From contig JBKPBQ010000250.1 of assembly GCA_046726955.1 (NCBI GenBank), positions 1 to 9,466 of the forward strand: 9,466 bases of DNA. The letters are read 5' to 3'. Positions 1-6,551 of the stretch are shown here, in pieces. The translations under genes and the position numbers were made by a program. The notes beneath the pieces were generated by a model. It made no database searches. It was not told where the DNA came from and saw only the letters and a program-made list of their open reading frames with translations. The stretch is from CAVPGH01 sp046726955 (GTDB lineage: Bacteria > Acidobacteriota > Vicinamibacteria > Fen-336). Numbering within the stretch: the first letter of the stretch is position 1; every line of letters begins with the position of its first letter.

Positions 1-1
1 G

Positions 2-694
2 GAGAAGATGGGCCGGGGACGCCACGTCCGAATCCTCGCGGCGGAGAGCGGTGCGAATGAGGGCCGCCTGCGCGTCCTCATCGAGTGGGTGATGCCGGAT
101 GGGCGGGTCGCGCTCGAGGAGACGACGTCGTTCGTGTTCCGCAAGACACAGGGCGGGAGGATCATCGACCGCAGCACGACGCTCACCGCGCGCGACAAGC
201 CGGTGAAGCTTCCCGACAACAAGGAAGGCGTCCTGGGCCTCCGCGTGGCCCGCACCCTGGAGCAGCCGTCGAACGAGCCGGCCACGTTCACGGACGCCGC
301 GGGCGTTGCGACCACGGTGGCGAAGCTCGACAACACTGGCGTCACCGGGCTCTACCACACGAGCGAGGGCAAGGAAGGCGACGCGGTCTGGGGGACGCGG
401 GCCCGCTGGTGCGCGCTCACTGGGAAGATCGGAGACGAGGACGTCACGATCGCGATCCTGGACGACCCGAAGAACCCCGGGGCCCCCACGTACTGGCACG
501 CCCGCGGCTACGGGCTCTTCGCCGCGAATCCCCTCGGGCAGAAGGCGCTCTCCGACGGCAAGGACACGCTCGACTTCGCGCTCGCCCCCAAGGCCTCCGC
601 GACGTTCCATCACCGGATCGCGATCCTGTCGCGGCCCTTCACGGCCGCCGAGATCGAAGCGCTCTTCAAGGAGATGACCGCCGTCCGCCCGTGA
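2..694 (+). CDS. DUF6807 ('PmoA-like') family protein, 5'-truncated by window edge
   Basis: The frame is open to the left edge (codons GAG AAG precede the first ATG at 8), so the gene starts outside the window and only the C-terminal ~230 residues are visible. The ATG at 8 directly abuts a GGAGAAG and is not a convincing start. Counting from that Met, the recognisable block is DAVWGTRARWC (125-135) followed by WHARGYGLFAANPLG (163-177) and a C-terminal His-His-Arg (201-203). These are hallmarks of DUF6807, which Pfam labels 'methane oxygenase PmoA'. That label is misleading: this is a soluble beta-rich domain, not a membrane methane monooxygenase subunit. The biochemical role is unknown. Members often sit near sugar isomerases, GFO/IDH or GMC oxidoreductases and exported hydrolases in Acidobacteriota and Planctomycetota, as here. 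Family assignment is fairly secure; function is not. Confidence 0.85.
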   Translation, partial: EKMGRGRHVRILAAESGANEGRLRVLIEWVMPDGRVALEETTSFVFRKTQGGRIIDRSTTLTARDKPVKLPDNKEGVLGLRVARTLEQPSNEPATFTDAAGVATTVAKLDNTGVTGLYHTSEGKEGDAVWGTRARWCALTGKIGDEDVTIAILDDPKNPGAPTYWHARGYGLFAANPLGQKALSDGKDTLDFALAPKASATFHHRIAILSRPFTAAEIEALFKEMTAVRP

Positions 695-767
695 TCGCCG
701 ATTCCACGAGGATGAGGGCCGGTTCTACAAATGGGTCTCGCACGAGGGTGGGACGCGCGGCTCGCGG

Positions 768-804
768 CGACAAATTGTCGGTTACACGCGTCGGGGCGTA
801 ACCG
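768..804. repeat. Two adjacent palindromes in the 695-901 intergenic region
   Basis: CGACAAATTGTCG at 768-780 is a perfect 6-bp palindrome around one central base. It overlaps by two bases a second inverted repeat, CGGTTAC (779-785) and GTAACCG (798-804), with a 12-nt loop. The site is AT-richer than its surroundings and lies about 100 nt upstream of the small secreted-protein gene at 902. A weak sigma70-like reading exists: TTGTCG at 775-780 and CGTAAC at 797-802, spaced 16 nt. It could be an operator or promoter for the downstream gene, or a weak terminator hairpin for the DUF6807 gene. No T-tract follows, so an operator seems more likely. Nothing else was seen in 695-901. Confidence 0.35.
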
Positions 805-891
805 CATTCTGGTACGGGGATTGCTCCTCATTTGTCACCTGCCGCCGGTCTGCCGGTGGTGCGGCGCAGTCATCCGGCCATCGCCGGACCC

Positions 892-898
892 GGAGGAG
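892..898 (+). promoter_or_regulatory. Ribosome binding site deciding the start at 902
   Basis: GGAGGAG ends three bases before the ATG at 902 (five bases from the GGAGG core). The in-frame ATG at 731 has no comparable site and would add about 57 residues ahead of an obvious signal peptide, so 902 is the start. Confidence 0.8.
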
Positions 899-901
899 AC
901 G

Positions 902-1264
902 ATGAAGAGATTCTTTGCACTGTTGCCGTTGGTGCTGGCCGCGTCCCTCGCCAGCGCCCAGGACACGAACCCGCCCCGCGACAGCCAGGCACAAAAAGGC
1001 ACCGAGCGTCAGTTCGCGGGAGAGGTCGTGGCAGCTGACACGACGGCGAAGACCCTCACCGTGAAGACCTCGGTCCCTGACGCCAAGGGGGATCGGAGCG
1101 AGAAGACGATGACCCTGGCGGTGGCCGAAGACGTCGCGCCCAAGCTCGCGACGCTCAACGCCGGCGACAAGGTCACCGTCCTCTGGCGCCGTGACGAAGC
1201 CCAGCAGCGCGACGTCGTGGTCAAGCTCAACAAGGGCGAGGCGACTACACCTCCGAACCAGTAG
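902..1264 (+). CDS. Small exported protein of unknown function (120 aa)
   Basis: The protein starts with a clear Sec signal peptide: Lys2-Arg3, a hydrophobic stretch at residues 4-16, and a likely cleavage after Ala-Ser-Ala (17-19), leaving about 100 mature residues. A polar linker (20-36) leads to a domain of alternating beta-strand segments: GEVVAADTTAKTLTVKT (40-56), a charged turn, a TMTLAVAEDV strand, then GDKVTVLWRRD and DVVVKL. The pattern suggests a small beta-barrel of OB or DUF5666-like type. That is a fold guess from the strand rhythm, not a recognised family hit. No cysteines or metal-binding clusters are visible. The gene has its own strong Shine-Dalgarno and is followed by a strong hairpin, so it may be transcribed alone. 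It probably acts in the periplasm or is secreted. Confidence 0.75.
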   Translation: MKRFFALLPLVLAASLASAQDTNPPRDSQAQKGTERQFAGEVVAADTTAKTLTVKTSVPDAKGDRSEKTMTLAVAEDVAPKLATLNAGDKVTVLWRRDEAQQRDVVVKLNKGEATTPPNQ

Positions 1265-1283
1265 TCCTCGAGAGCGCCTCATT

Positions 1284-1330
1284 TCAAGGCCGGCGTCGTG
1301 GTGTATCCTGGCGCCGGCCTTGATCTTTGT
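1284..1330 (+). terminator. Strong hairpin, probable intrinsic terminator
   Basis: Positions 1284-1297 pair with 1310-1323 to form a 14-bp stem (one G-T wobble at 1296/1311) with a 12-nt loop, 20 nt after the stop codon of the small secreted protein. A modest T-rich tail, TCTTTGT, follows at 1324-1330. The stem is very GC-rich and should be stable. It overlaps the only plausible start (TTG at 1320) of the next gene, so it could instead control that gene's translation or allow readthrough. Confidence 0.55.
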
Positions 1331-2978
1331 CCGCCCGAGAGGCGCGATCCTCCGCTCCGCGGGAATCCTCTCGGCGCTCCTCGCCCTCGCCCCGACGGCT
1401 GTCATTCCTGCCGACGACGCGCGCGAGGCCGCGTTCCGCGTCGCCGCCCTGAACGGCCTCCGCTCGGAGGAGGTGTTCCGCCGCACCCGACGGATGCTGC
1501 ACGCCTGGCTCGAGTACGCGGATGCCCGCACCCTCCTCCTTCCCGACGTGGTGCCGGGCTTCCAGCGCGGCCCCAAGCCGTTAGGCGTGTACCGGCCCCA
1601 CAACTCGGGGGCGGACAACTACCCGTACCTCGTCGCCACCGCTTACTTCACGGACCGTGCGCTCTTCGAGGGCCGGCTGCGGGACATGCTCCGCAACGAG
1701 ATCCGCTACACGAACGTCCTCGACCAGATCCCCGCCGATCTCGAGCTCGCCACCGGAAGGCTGGGCCCGCCCAGCCTCTTCGGGGCGGCGGAGTACGCGA
1801 AGGACGGCCTGCTCGCCATCACGGAGCTCCTCGGCCGCAGCCCCTGGTTCTCGCGCATGGCGGACATGACGGCCTCGCTCATGGAGCACGCGCCCGTCGA
1901 GAGCGACTTCGGCCTCCTGCCCGACACGGGGGCAGAGCTGAACGGTGACGTGCTCCAGAGCCTCGCCCGCCTCGCCCCGATGACGGGAGACCGCCGCTTC
2001 CTGGAGTGGGCGGAGCGCATCGGCGACGCCTACGTGAAGGAGGTGCTGCCTCGGAACCACGGCTTGCCCGGATACACCTGGGACTTCGCCAAGCACGAGG
2101 GTCCCGATCGCATGCGCCTCCGGGACCACGGCAACGAGATCGTGGTCGGCCTCGTCCTCCTGCACGCGATCGAGAGCGAGCGCGGAGCCGAGCGCGCCCG
2201 GTCCTATCGCGAGCCCCTCGCGCGCATGCTCGACCGCATCCTCGCGTCCGCCAATCCCGACGGCCTCCTGTACGACGAGATCCGGCCCTCGGATCTTGCG
2301 CCGGTGGAGACGCGGCTCTCCGACAACTGGGGCTACGTCTACGGCTCGGTCTACACGTTCCACATGGTGACGGGCGAGGCGCGGTACCGCGAGGCGGTCC
2401 TCAAGGTGCTTCGCAGCCTCCCGCGCTACCGCGGCCACGACTGGGAGAACGGCAGCCAGGACGGCTACGCCGACTCGATCGAGAGTGCTATCTACCTCGT
2501 GGCCCGCGAGCCGGTGCCGGAGGCGCTCGACTGGATCGAGAGCGAGATGAAGACCCTCATCGCCTTCCAGCAGCCGGACGGCATGGTCGAGCGCTGGTAC
2601 GGCGACGGGAACTGGGCGCGCACGCTCCTGCTGTACGCACTCATGAAGACGCAGGGCTGCTCCCTCGAGGAGTGGCGCGAGGGCGTGAAGCTCGGGACCG
2701 TGCGAGACGGTGATCGCCTGCTCGTCTCGCTCGAGGGCCCGTCGGGCTTCACCGGGAAGCTCCGCTTCGACTACGCGCGACACCGGCGGTCCTTGAACTA
2801 CGCGAAGAACTACGTCCGCCTGAACGAGTGGCCGGAGTGGTTCACGGTGGACGAGACGACGCTCTACCGCGTGACGGACGCCGCGGGGAAGGAGCAGGTC
2901 CGTCTCGGGTCCGAGCTCGTGGAGGGGATCGACGTGTTGGCGCCCGCCCGGCTCGTGGTCGAGAGGATGGTGCGTTAG
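1320..2978 (+). CDS. Exported six-hairpin glycosidase-like protein (about 552 aa)
   Basis: The C-terminal end is firm; the start is not. Between the upstream stop and the first in-frame ATG (1494) the only standard start codon ahead of the signal-like segment is TTG at 1320. It gives a basic n-region (Arg5, Arg7, Arg12), a hydrophobic core AGILSALLALAPTAV (14-28) and a possible cleavage near Ala31. No Shine-Dalgarno precedes it. The rest is mostly helical, with pairs of amphipathic helices typical of (alpha/alpha)6 barrels. Blocks that look conserved are NSGADNYPYLVATAYF (95-110), RDHGNE (268-273), DNWGYVYGSVYTFH (335-348), DGYADSIESAIYL (381-393) and DGMVERWYGDGNWART (420-435). Possible catalytic acids are Asp99, Glu273, Asp335, Asp381, Asp385 and Glu424. 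Residues 455-552 appear beta-rich, like a trailing sandwich domain. A periplasmic glycosidase or lyase is likely, but I cannot assign a numbered GH family and the substrate is unknown. Confidence 0.7.
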   Translation: MIFVRPRGAILRSAGILSALLALAPTAVIPADDAREAAFRVAALNGLRSEEVFRRTRRMLHAWLEYADARTLLLPDVVPGFQRGPKPLGVYRPHNSGADNYPYLVATAYFTDRALFEGRLRDMLRNEIRYTNVLDQIPADLELATGRLGPPSLFGAAEYAKDGLLAITELLGRSPWFSRMADMTASLMEHAPVESDFGLLPDTGAELNGDVLQSLARLAPMTGDRRFLEWAERIGDAYVKEVLPRNHGLPGYTWDFAKHEGPDRMRLRDHGNEIVVGLVLLHAIESERGAERARSYREPLARMLDRILASANPDGLLYDEIRPSDLAPVETRLSDNWGYVYGSVYTFHMVTGEARYREAVLKVLRSLPRYRGHDWENGSQDGYADSIESAIYLVAREPVPEALDWIESEMKTLIAFQQPDGMVERWYGDGNWARTLLLYALMKTQGCSLEEWREGVKLGTVRDGDRLLVSLEGPSGFTGKLRFDYARHRRSLNYAKNYVRLNEWPEWFTVDETTLYRVTDAAGKEQVRLGSELVEGIDVLAPARLVVERMVR

Positions 2979-3020
2979 GCTCCGTCGCGGTCTTTGGACG
3001 AAGCCGACGACCGCCCCCCG

Positions 3021-3899
3021 CTACGCATCGCAGAGCGCGACCGCCTCCCGGAGCGACGTCAGCGGATCGCGCGTGGGCACGAACTCGTGCGCCATGTACC
3101 CGGCGAAGCCGGTCTCGGCGATGGCTCGGGCGACGGCGCCCCAGTTCAGCTCCTGCGTGTCGTCGAGCTCGTGACGGCCGGGGACGCCCCCCGTGTGGTA
3201 GTGGGCGATCCACTGGTGGTTGTCCCGGATCGTGCGGATGACGTCGCCCTCCATGATCTGCATGTGGTAGATGTCGTAGAGGAGCTTCACGCGCGGCGAC
3301 TCCAACTGCCGCACGACCTCGACGCCGAACGAGGTCCGGTCGCCCTGGTAGTCCTTGTGGTCGACCTTGCTGTTCAGGAGCTCCACGCAGACGTTGATGC
3401 CGTGGTCCTCGGCGGCCTTCTTGACGCGGTTCAGACCGGTGACGCAGCTCCGGATGGCGTCGGCGTCGGCGATGCCCTTCCGGTTGCCGAAGAACGCGAT
3501 GAGGTTCGGCGTCCCCGCCTTCTTCGCGCGGGGCATCGCGTCGAGCAGCCCGTTCACGATCGCGTCGTGGTTGCGCGCGTCGTTCAGGCCGTCGGGGATG
3601 CCGCCCGGGCTCGTCTTCCAGCCCATCGAGCAGACGAGGCCGTGGTCGGCGAGGACCGGCCAGTCCTTCTCGTCCACGAGGTCGAGGGCGGTGAGACCCA
3701 TCTCGGCCACGGCCTTCGCCAGGTCGGGCAGCGGGATGTCCTTGTAGCACCAGCGGCACGCCGACTGCTTGAGCCGACCCTTGCGGACGACCCGCCCGCT
3801 CGGCGGCGCTGCCTGCGACTGCGCCGCCCGCCCGGCGAGCGCGGCGGCCGCGGTCACGGCTCCGGCGGCGATCAACTGTCGGCGGCTCATCTCCGGCAT
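3021..3899 (-). CDS. Tat-exported TIM-barrel protein, hydroxypyruvate isomerase-like
   Basis: This is a 292-residue protein with a twin-arginine signal: SRRQLIAAG at 5-13, then an Ala-rich hydrophobic stretch to about residue 30, without a lipobox Cys. The remainder is a xylose-isomerase-like (AP endonuclease 2) TIM barrel. Candidate metal ligands are Glu173 (CVELLN), Asp209 (LLYDIYHMQ), His235 (AHYHTGG) and Glu272 (AHEFVP). The LLYDIYHMQIMEGD and GGVPGRHELDDTQELNW blocks are close to those of Hyi-type hydroxypyruvate isomerases. The Tat signal makes glyoxylate metabolism unlikely and points to an extracytoplasmic sugar isomerase, epimerase or lyase. The start is ATG at 3899; Met4 at 3890 is an alternative. 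The Shine-Dalgarno lies inside the last codons of the upstream permease, 2 nt from its stop, so translation is probably coupled. The gene converges on the glycosidase-like gene, with 42 bp between their ends. Confidence 0.88.
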   Translation of the reverse strand: MPEMSRRQLIAAGAVTAAAALAGRAAQSQAAPPSGRVVRKGRLKQSACRWCYKDIPLPDLAKAVAEMGLTALDLVDEKDWPVLADHGLVCSMGWKTSPGGIPDGLNDARNHDAIVNGLLDAMPRAKKAGTPNLIAFFGNRKGIADADAIRSCVTGLNRVKKAAEDHGINVCVELLNSKVDHKDYQGDRTSFGVEVVRQLESPRVKLLYDIYHMQIMEGDVIRTIRDNHQWIAHYHTGGVPGRHELDDTQELNWGAVARAIAETGFAGYMAHEFVPTRDPLTSLREAVALCDA

Positions 3900-3901
3900 G
3901 G

Positions 3902-6355
3902 TCACTCCTCGCGAAGAAGGCGCACGACGTCCACCCGGCGGGCGCGGTGCGCGGGGACGAGGCTGGCGGCGACGGTGGTCACGAGCACGAGCGCGGCCAC
4001 GAAGCCGTAGGTGGCCGGGTCGAGCGGCCGGACCTCGAAAAGGAGGCTCTCCAGCCAGCGAGTCCCCGCAGCGGCCATCCCGACACCGAGCAGGATTCCC
4101 AGGAGCCCGTTCCTTCCGGCATCGTAGAGCACGCGCCCCGCGATCTGACGCCCTCGTGCTCCCAGTGCCGCGCGGACCGCGAACTCGCGCGAGCGGAGTG
4201 CGACCGTGAGCGCCACGAGGCTCGCGAGGCCGCCGGTGGCGAGCAGGAAGGCGACGAGCGCGAACATAGCGAACGTCCATACCGCGAAGCGCCAGGGCGC
4301 CATCGCGCGTTCCACGACCGCTTCCATCGTCGTGACGCTGGCCACCACGGCGCCCCGGTCGAGGGTGCGGGCGAGCGCGTGCACCGCGGCGGCGATGTCC
4401 AGTGGCTCGCCCGGCGTCCGCACCACCACCTGGCGAGCCATGTACTCGGGAGGCGCCTGGTCCGAGGGCTCGTAGAAGTCGAGGCGGACGTCGTCGAGCC
4501 CACGGTACCGCGCGTCCCTGACGACACCGACCACGGTGTGCCAGACGGAGCGCGTGCCTCCGGGCGTGACCTCCGGCGTGGCGAGGCGGCGGCCGATCGG
4601 ATCCTGGTCGGGCCAAAACCGACGGGCCGCGCTCTCCCCGAGGATCGCGACCCTCGGCGCGCTTGTGTCGTCGCGTCCGTCGAACAGCCGGCCTCGTACG
4701 AGAGGGATCCGCATCGCGCGGAAGTAGCCCGGAGTGGCGGACTCGTAGTTTACGAAGGGGTTGCGCCGGGCCGCCTCGCCGGCCTCGTCCTGACCTTCGA
4801 GCACGACCGACATCTCCTGTCCAATCGGCCCGAGAGCCATCGGCCGCAGGTAGACGGCTCCCACCGCGGTCACGCCCGGGAGCGCTTCGATCCGCGCGAC
4901 GAGATCCGGGTAGAACGCGCGAGGGGCCGCTTCCCGCGCCTCGACGTCGAGAACGAGGACGCCCGCGGGCTCGTAGCCCAGGTCGAGCTGGCGCAGGTTG
5001 CGGAAGCTGCGCGTGACGAGCCCGCCGGCGACGAGGAGCGCGACCGCGAGCGCGATCTCGATCACCACCAGTGTCCTGCGCGCGCGAAGCGACGAGGGCG
5101 CTTGCGTGCTGCGGCCGCCTTCGGCGAGCGCGGGGGCGACGTCGGCGGATGCGCTGCTCCAGGCGGGCACGAGAGCGCAGATCAGCGTGGCGAAACCGCA
5201 CACGGCGAGAGTGAAGGCGACGACGCTTCCGTCGACGGCGACATCGGCGAGGCGAGGGATGTCGGCGGGCGCGAGGGCGACGATCACGCGCGTCAACCCG
5301 AAGGCTGCCAGAAGCCCGGCCAGCCCGCCGAGCAGCACGAGCCATCCCGCCTCGAGCACCCAGGCGGCCATCAAACGGCTCCGTCCCGCTCCCAGGGCTC
5401 GGCGGACCGCGTCCGACCGGCGCCTCTCCGTGGCCCGCGTCAGCATCAGCCCCGAGACATTGGCGCAGCCGATCAGGACGACGAGACCAACAGCCGCGAA
5501 GAGCCACAGCAGGACGCGGCGGACGGGACCGAAGAACTGATCGAGAAACGGGGTGATTACGACGCCGTGCCCCGCGGGACGCGCCACCGGAGCGCCGCTC
5601 CAGATGTCGGCCACGACGCGCTCGAGGTCCTGCGCTGCCACGGCCTCGGACACGCTCGGCCCGAGACGACCGAGGACGTAGAGCAAGCCGAGCCCGCGAT
5701 TCTCGAGCGTGTCCGTCTTCCACGTGGCCGCGGACTCCTCGAGCACGGGGACGAGCGGCGCCCAAATCTCGGCTCCCCTCGGATAGTCGAAGCCGCGCGG
5801 CATCACGCCGACGACGGTGTACGGCCGCCGATCCAGGGTGAAGACCTGCCCGACCACGCGTGCGTCCGCACCGAATCGCCGCTCCCAGGCTCCGTAGCTC
5901 AACACGACGACCCGCTCCGCTCCTGGGCGGTCGTCGTCCGCCGTGAAGGTCCGGCCGAGGGCTGCGGAGACGCCAAGCACGTCGAAGAACGAGGCGGTGA
6001 CCGCAGCGTAGGCGAGGCGGACAGGGTCGCCCCGTCCCTCAAGCACCCGGATCCAGTTGGACGCGCCCATTGCCGCCATTCCCGTGAACGTCCGGTTCTG
6101 CGCCTGCCAATCGAGGAAATTCCGGAAGGACACCTCGACCACGGCGAGGTTGTGCTGCGGGTTCGTCTCCCAGCAGGTGACGAGGCGGCCCGGCTCGCGG
6201 ATGGGCAGCGGCCGCAGCACGACGGCGTGGATCACGCTGAAGAGCGCGCTCGCGGCACCGATGGAGACGGCCAGGGAGAGCGACGCCGCGGCCATGTATC
6301 CGGGGGCGCGCACCAGGCGGCGGAGGGCGAGCGCGGCTTCCCGGAGGAGGTCCAT
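3902..6355 (-). CDS. ADOP-family duplicated FtsX/MacB-type permease (817 aa)
   Basis: The protein has two tandem MacB-core plus FtsX units. Unit 1 has a transmembrane helix at about 21-46, a periplasmic domain at about 50-275, and membrane helices near 281-304, 334-360 and 378-398. Unit 2 repeats this with helix 428-447, periplasmic domain 450-685, and helices near 691-717, 748-766 and 782-801. The duplication is visible in the paired cytoplasmic motifs AVRRALGAGRSRL (316-328) and AVRAALGARGRQI (726-738), and it ends with the typical PAHRARRVDVVRLLREE. These permeases abound in Acidobacteriota and are called 'orphan' because a partner ATPase is rarely adjacent; none is visible here. Exported peptide, lipid or drug substrates are proposed for related MacB systems, but the function of this family is not established. 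The start at 6355 fits the usual family N-terminus, though its Shine-Dalgarno is weak. It is the first gene of a two-gene unit with the TIM barrel at 3021-3899. Confidence 0.93.
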   Translation of the reverse strand: MDLLREAALALRRLVRAPGYMAAASLSLAVSIGAASALFSVIHAVVLRPLPIREPGRLVTCWETNPQHNLAVVEVSFRNFLDWQAQNRTFTGMAAMGASNWIRVLEGRGDPVRLAYAAVTASFFDVLGVSAALGRTFTADDDRPGAERVVVLSYGAWERRFGADARVVGQVFTLDRRPYTVVGVMPRGFDYPRGAEIWAPLVPVLEESAATWKTDTLENRGLGLLYVLGRLGPSVSEAVAAQDLERVVADIWSGAPVARPAGHGVVITPFLDQFFGPVRRVLLWLFAAVGLVVLIGCANVSGLMLTRATERRRSDAVRRALGAGRSRLMAAWVLEAGWLVLLGGLAGLLAAFGLTRVIVALAPADIPRLADVAVDGSVVAFTLAVCGFATLICALVPAWSSASADVAPALAEGGRSTQAPSSLRARRTLVVIEIALAVALLVAGGLVTRSFRNLRQLDLGYEPAGVLVLDVEAREAAPRAFYPDLVARIEALPGVTAVGAVYLRPMALGPIGQEMSVVLEGQDEAGEAARRNPFVNYESATPGYFRAMRIPLVRGRLFDGRDDTSAPRVAILGESAARRFWPDQDPIGRRLATPEVTPGGTRSVWHTVVGVVRDARYRGLDDVRLDFYEPSDQAPPEYMARQVVVRTPGEPLDIAAAVHALARTLDRGAVVASVTTMEAVVERAMAPWRFAVWTFAMFALVAFLLATGGLASLVALTVALRSREFAVRAALGARGRQIAGRVLYDAGRNGLLGILLGVGMAAAGTRWLESLLFEVRPLDPATYGFVAALVLVTTVAASLVPAHRARRVDVVRLLREE
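3905..3910 (-). promoter_or_regulatory. Shine-Dalgarno embedded in the permease 3' end
   Basis: On the minus strand GAGGAG sits five bases before the ATG at 3899 and forms the last two Glu codons of the permease, whose TGA stop (3904-3902) lies between it and the start. This supports 3899 as the start and implies termination-reinitiation coupling. Confidence 0.75.
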
Positions 6356-6379
6356 CGAATGTCGCTCGTGTCGCGGCCC

Positions 6380-6408
6380 ACGGTAGCGGACGGTCGACTT
6401 GCGGTCAA
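6380..6408 (-). promoter_or_regulatory. Candidate sigma70 promoter for the permease/TIM-barrel unit
   Basis: Read on the minus strand, TTGACC (6408-6403) is a 5/6 match to the -35 consensus. After a 17-nt spacer comes TACCGT (6385-6380), a 3/6 match to -10. Transcription would begin near 6373, giving a leader of about 18 nt before the ATG at 6355. The -35 box and spacing are good; the -10 is weak. Confidence 0.45.
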
Positions 6409-6409
6409 C

Positions 6410-6438
6410 GGAGGCTCGCAGCGGTGGTGAGAGCCTCC
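6410..6438. promoter_or_regulatory. Inverted repeat between the divergent promoters, possible operator
   Basis: GGAGGCTC (6410-6417) and GAGCCTCC (6431-6438) form a perfect 8-bp inverted repeat with a 13-nt spacer (21 bp between equivalent positions, about two helical turns). The left arm begins two bases from the -35 box of the minus-strand promoter, and the right arm lies 40 bp from the plus-strand -35. A dimeric regulator bound here could control both operons. In such GC-rich DNA an 8-bp repeat can also arise by chance. Confidence 0.35.
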
Positions 6439-6477
6439 ACCAGCCGGAATTCGGGAGGAAGGCCGCTCCCTGCAGGG

Positions 6478-6506
6478 TTGACGCTCCCCTGGGCCCGGGC
6501 TATCGT
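6478..6506 (+). promoter_or_regulatory. Sigma70-like promoter of the isomerase-GMC operon
   Basis: TTGACG at 6478-6483 (5/6 to the -35 consensus), a 17-nt spacer, then TATCGT at 6501-6506 (4/6 to -10). Transcription would begin near 6513, giving a leader of about 40 nt. A GGAGAAG Shine-Dalgarno at 6541-6547 then lies four bases before the ATG at 6552. This is the best promoter match in the window. Confidence 0.6.
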
Positions 6507-6551
6507 CGGCCCCCGACCTGTCCCCCGGTCTCTTCGCACTGGAGAAGCCCG

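Noticed and set aside
2..694. Methane monooxygenase subunit, from the 'PmoA' family label
   Set aside because: No membrane helices or copper-site motifs are visible; the sequence matches the soluble DUF6807 domain that carries this name in databases.
840..880. Imperfect CTGCCGCC / GGCGGCAG-like hairpin in the leader of the small secreted-protein gene
   Set aside because: Pairing needs bulges and the segment is simple GC-rich sequence; no riboswitch-like architecture could be made out.
1581..2783. 400-codon minus-strand frame opposite the glycosidase-like gene
   Set aside because: Antisense shadow; the plus-strand reading gives helix periodicity and a signal peptide, this one gives neither.
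2979..3020. Possible bidirectional terminator between the convergent genes (GCGGTC 2987-2992 with GACCGC 3009-3014)
   Set aside because: The stem is only 6 bp with a 16-nt loop and no T-tract on either strand, so chance is a sufficient explanation.
3900..5765. N-terminal extension of the Hyi-like TIM barrel into the permease region
   Set aside because: The long open frame upstream of 3899 is out of frame with the permease, Arg-rich and domainless; the Tat signal and Shine-Dalgarno place the start at 3899.
3947..6430. 827-codon plus-strand frame opposite the permease
   Set aside because: The permease on the minus strand has clear membrane helices and duplicated motifs. The plus-strand translation is low-complexity, rich in Arg, Glu, Asp and His, with no fold signature.
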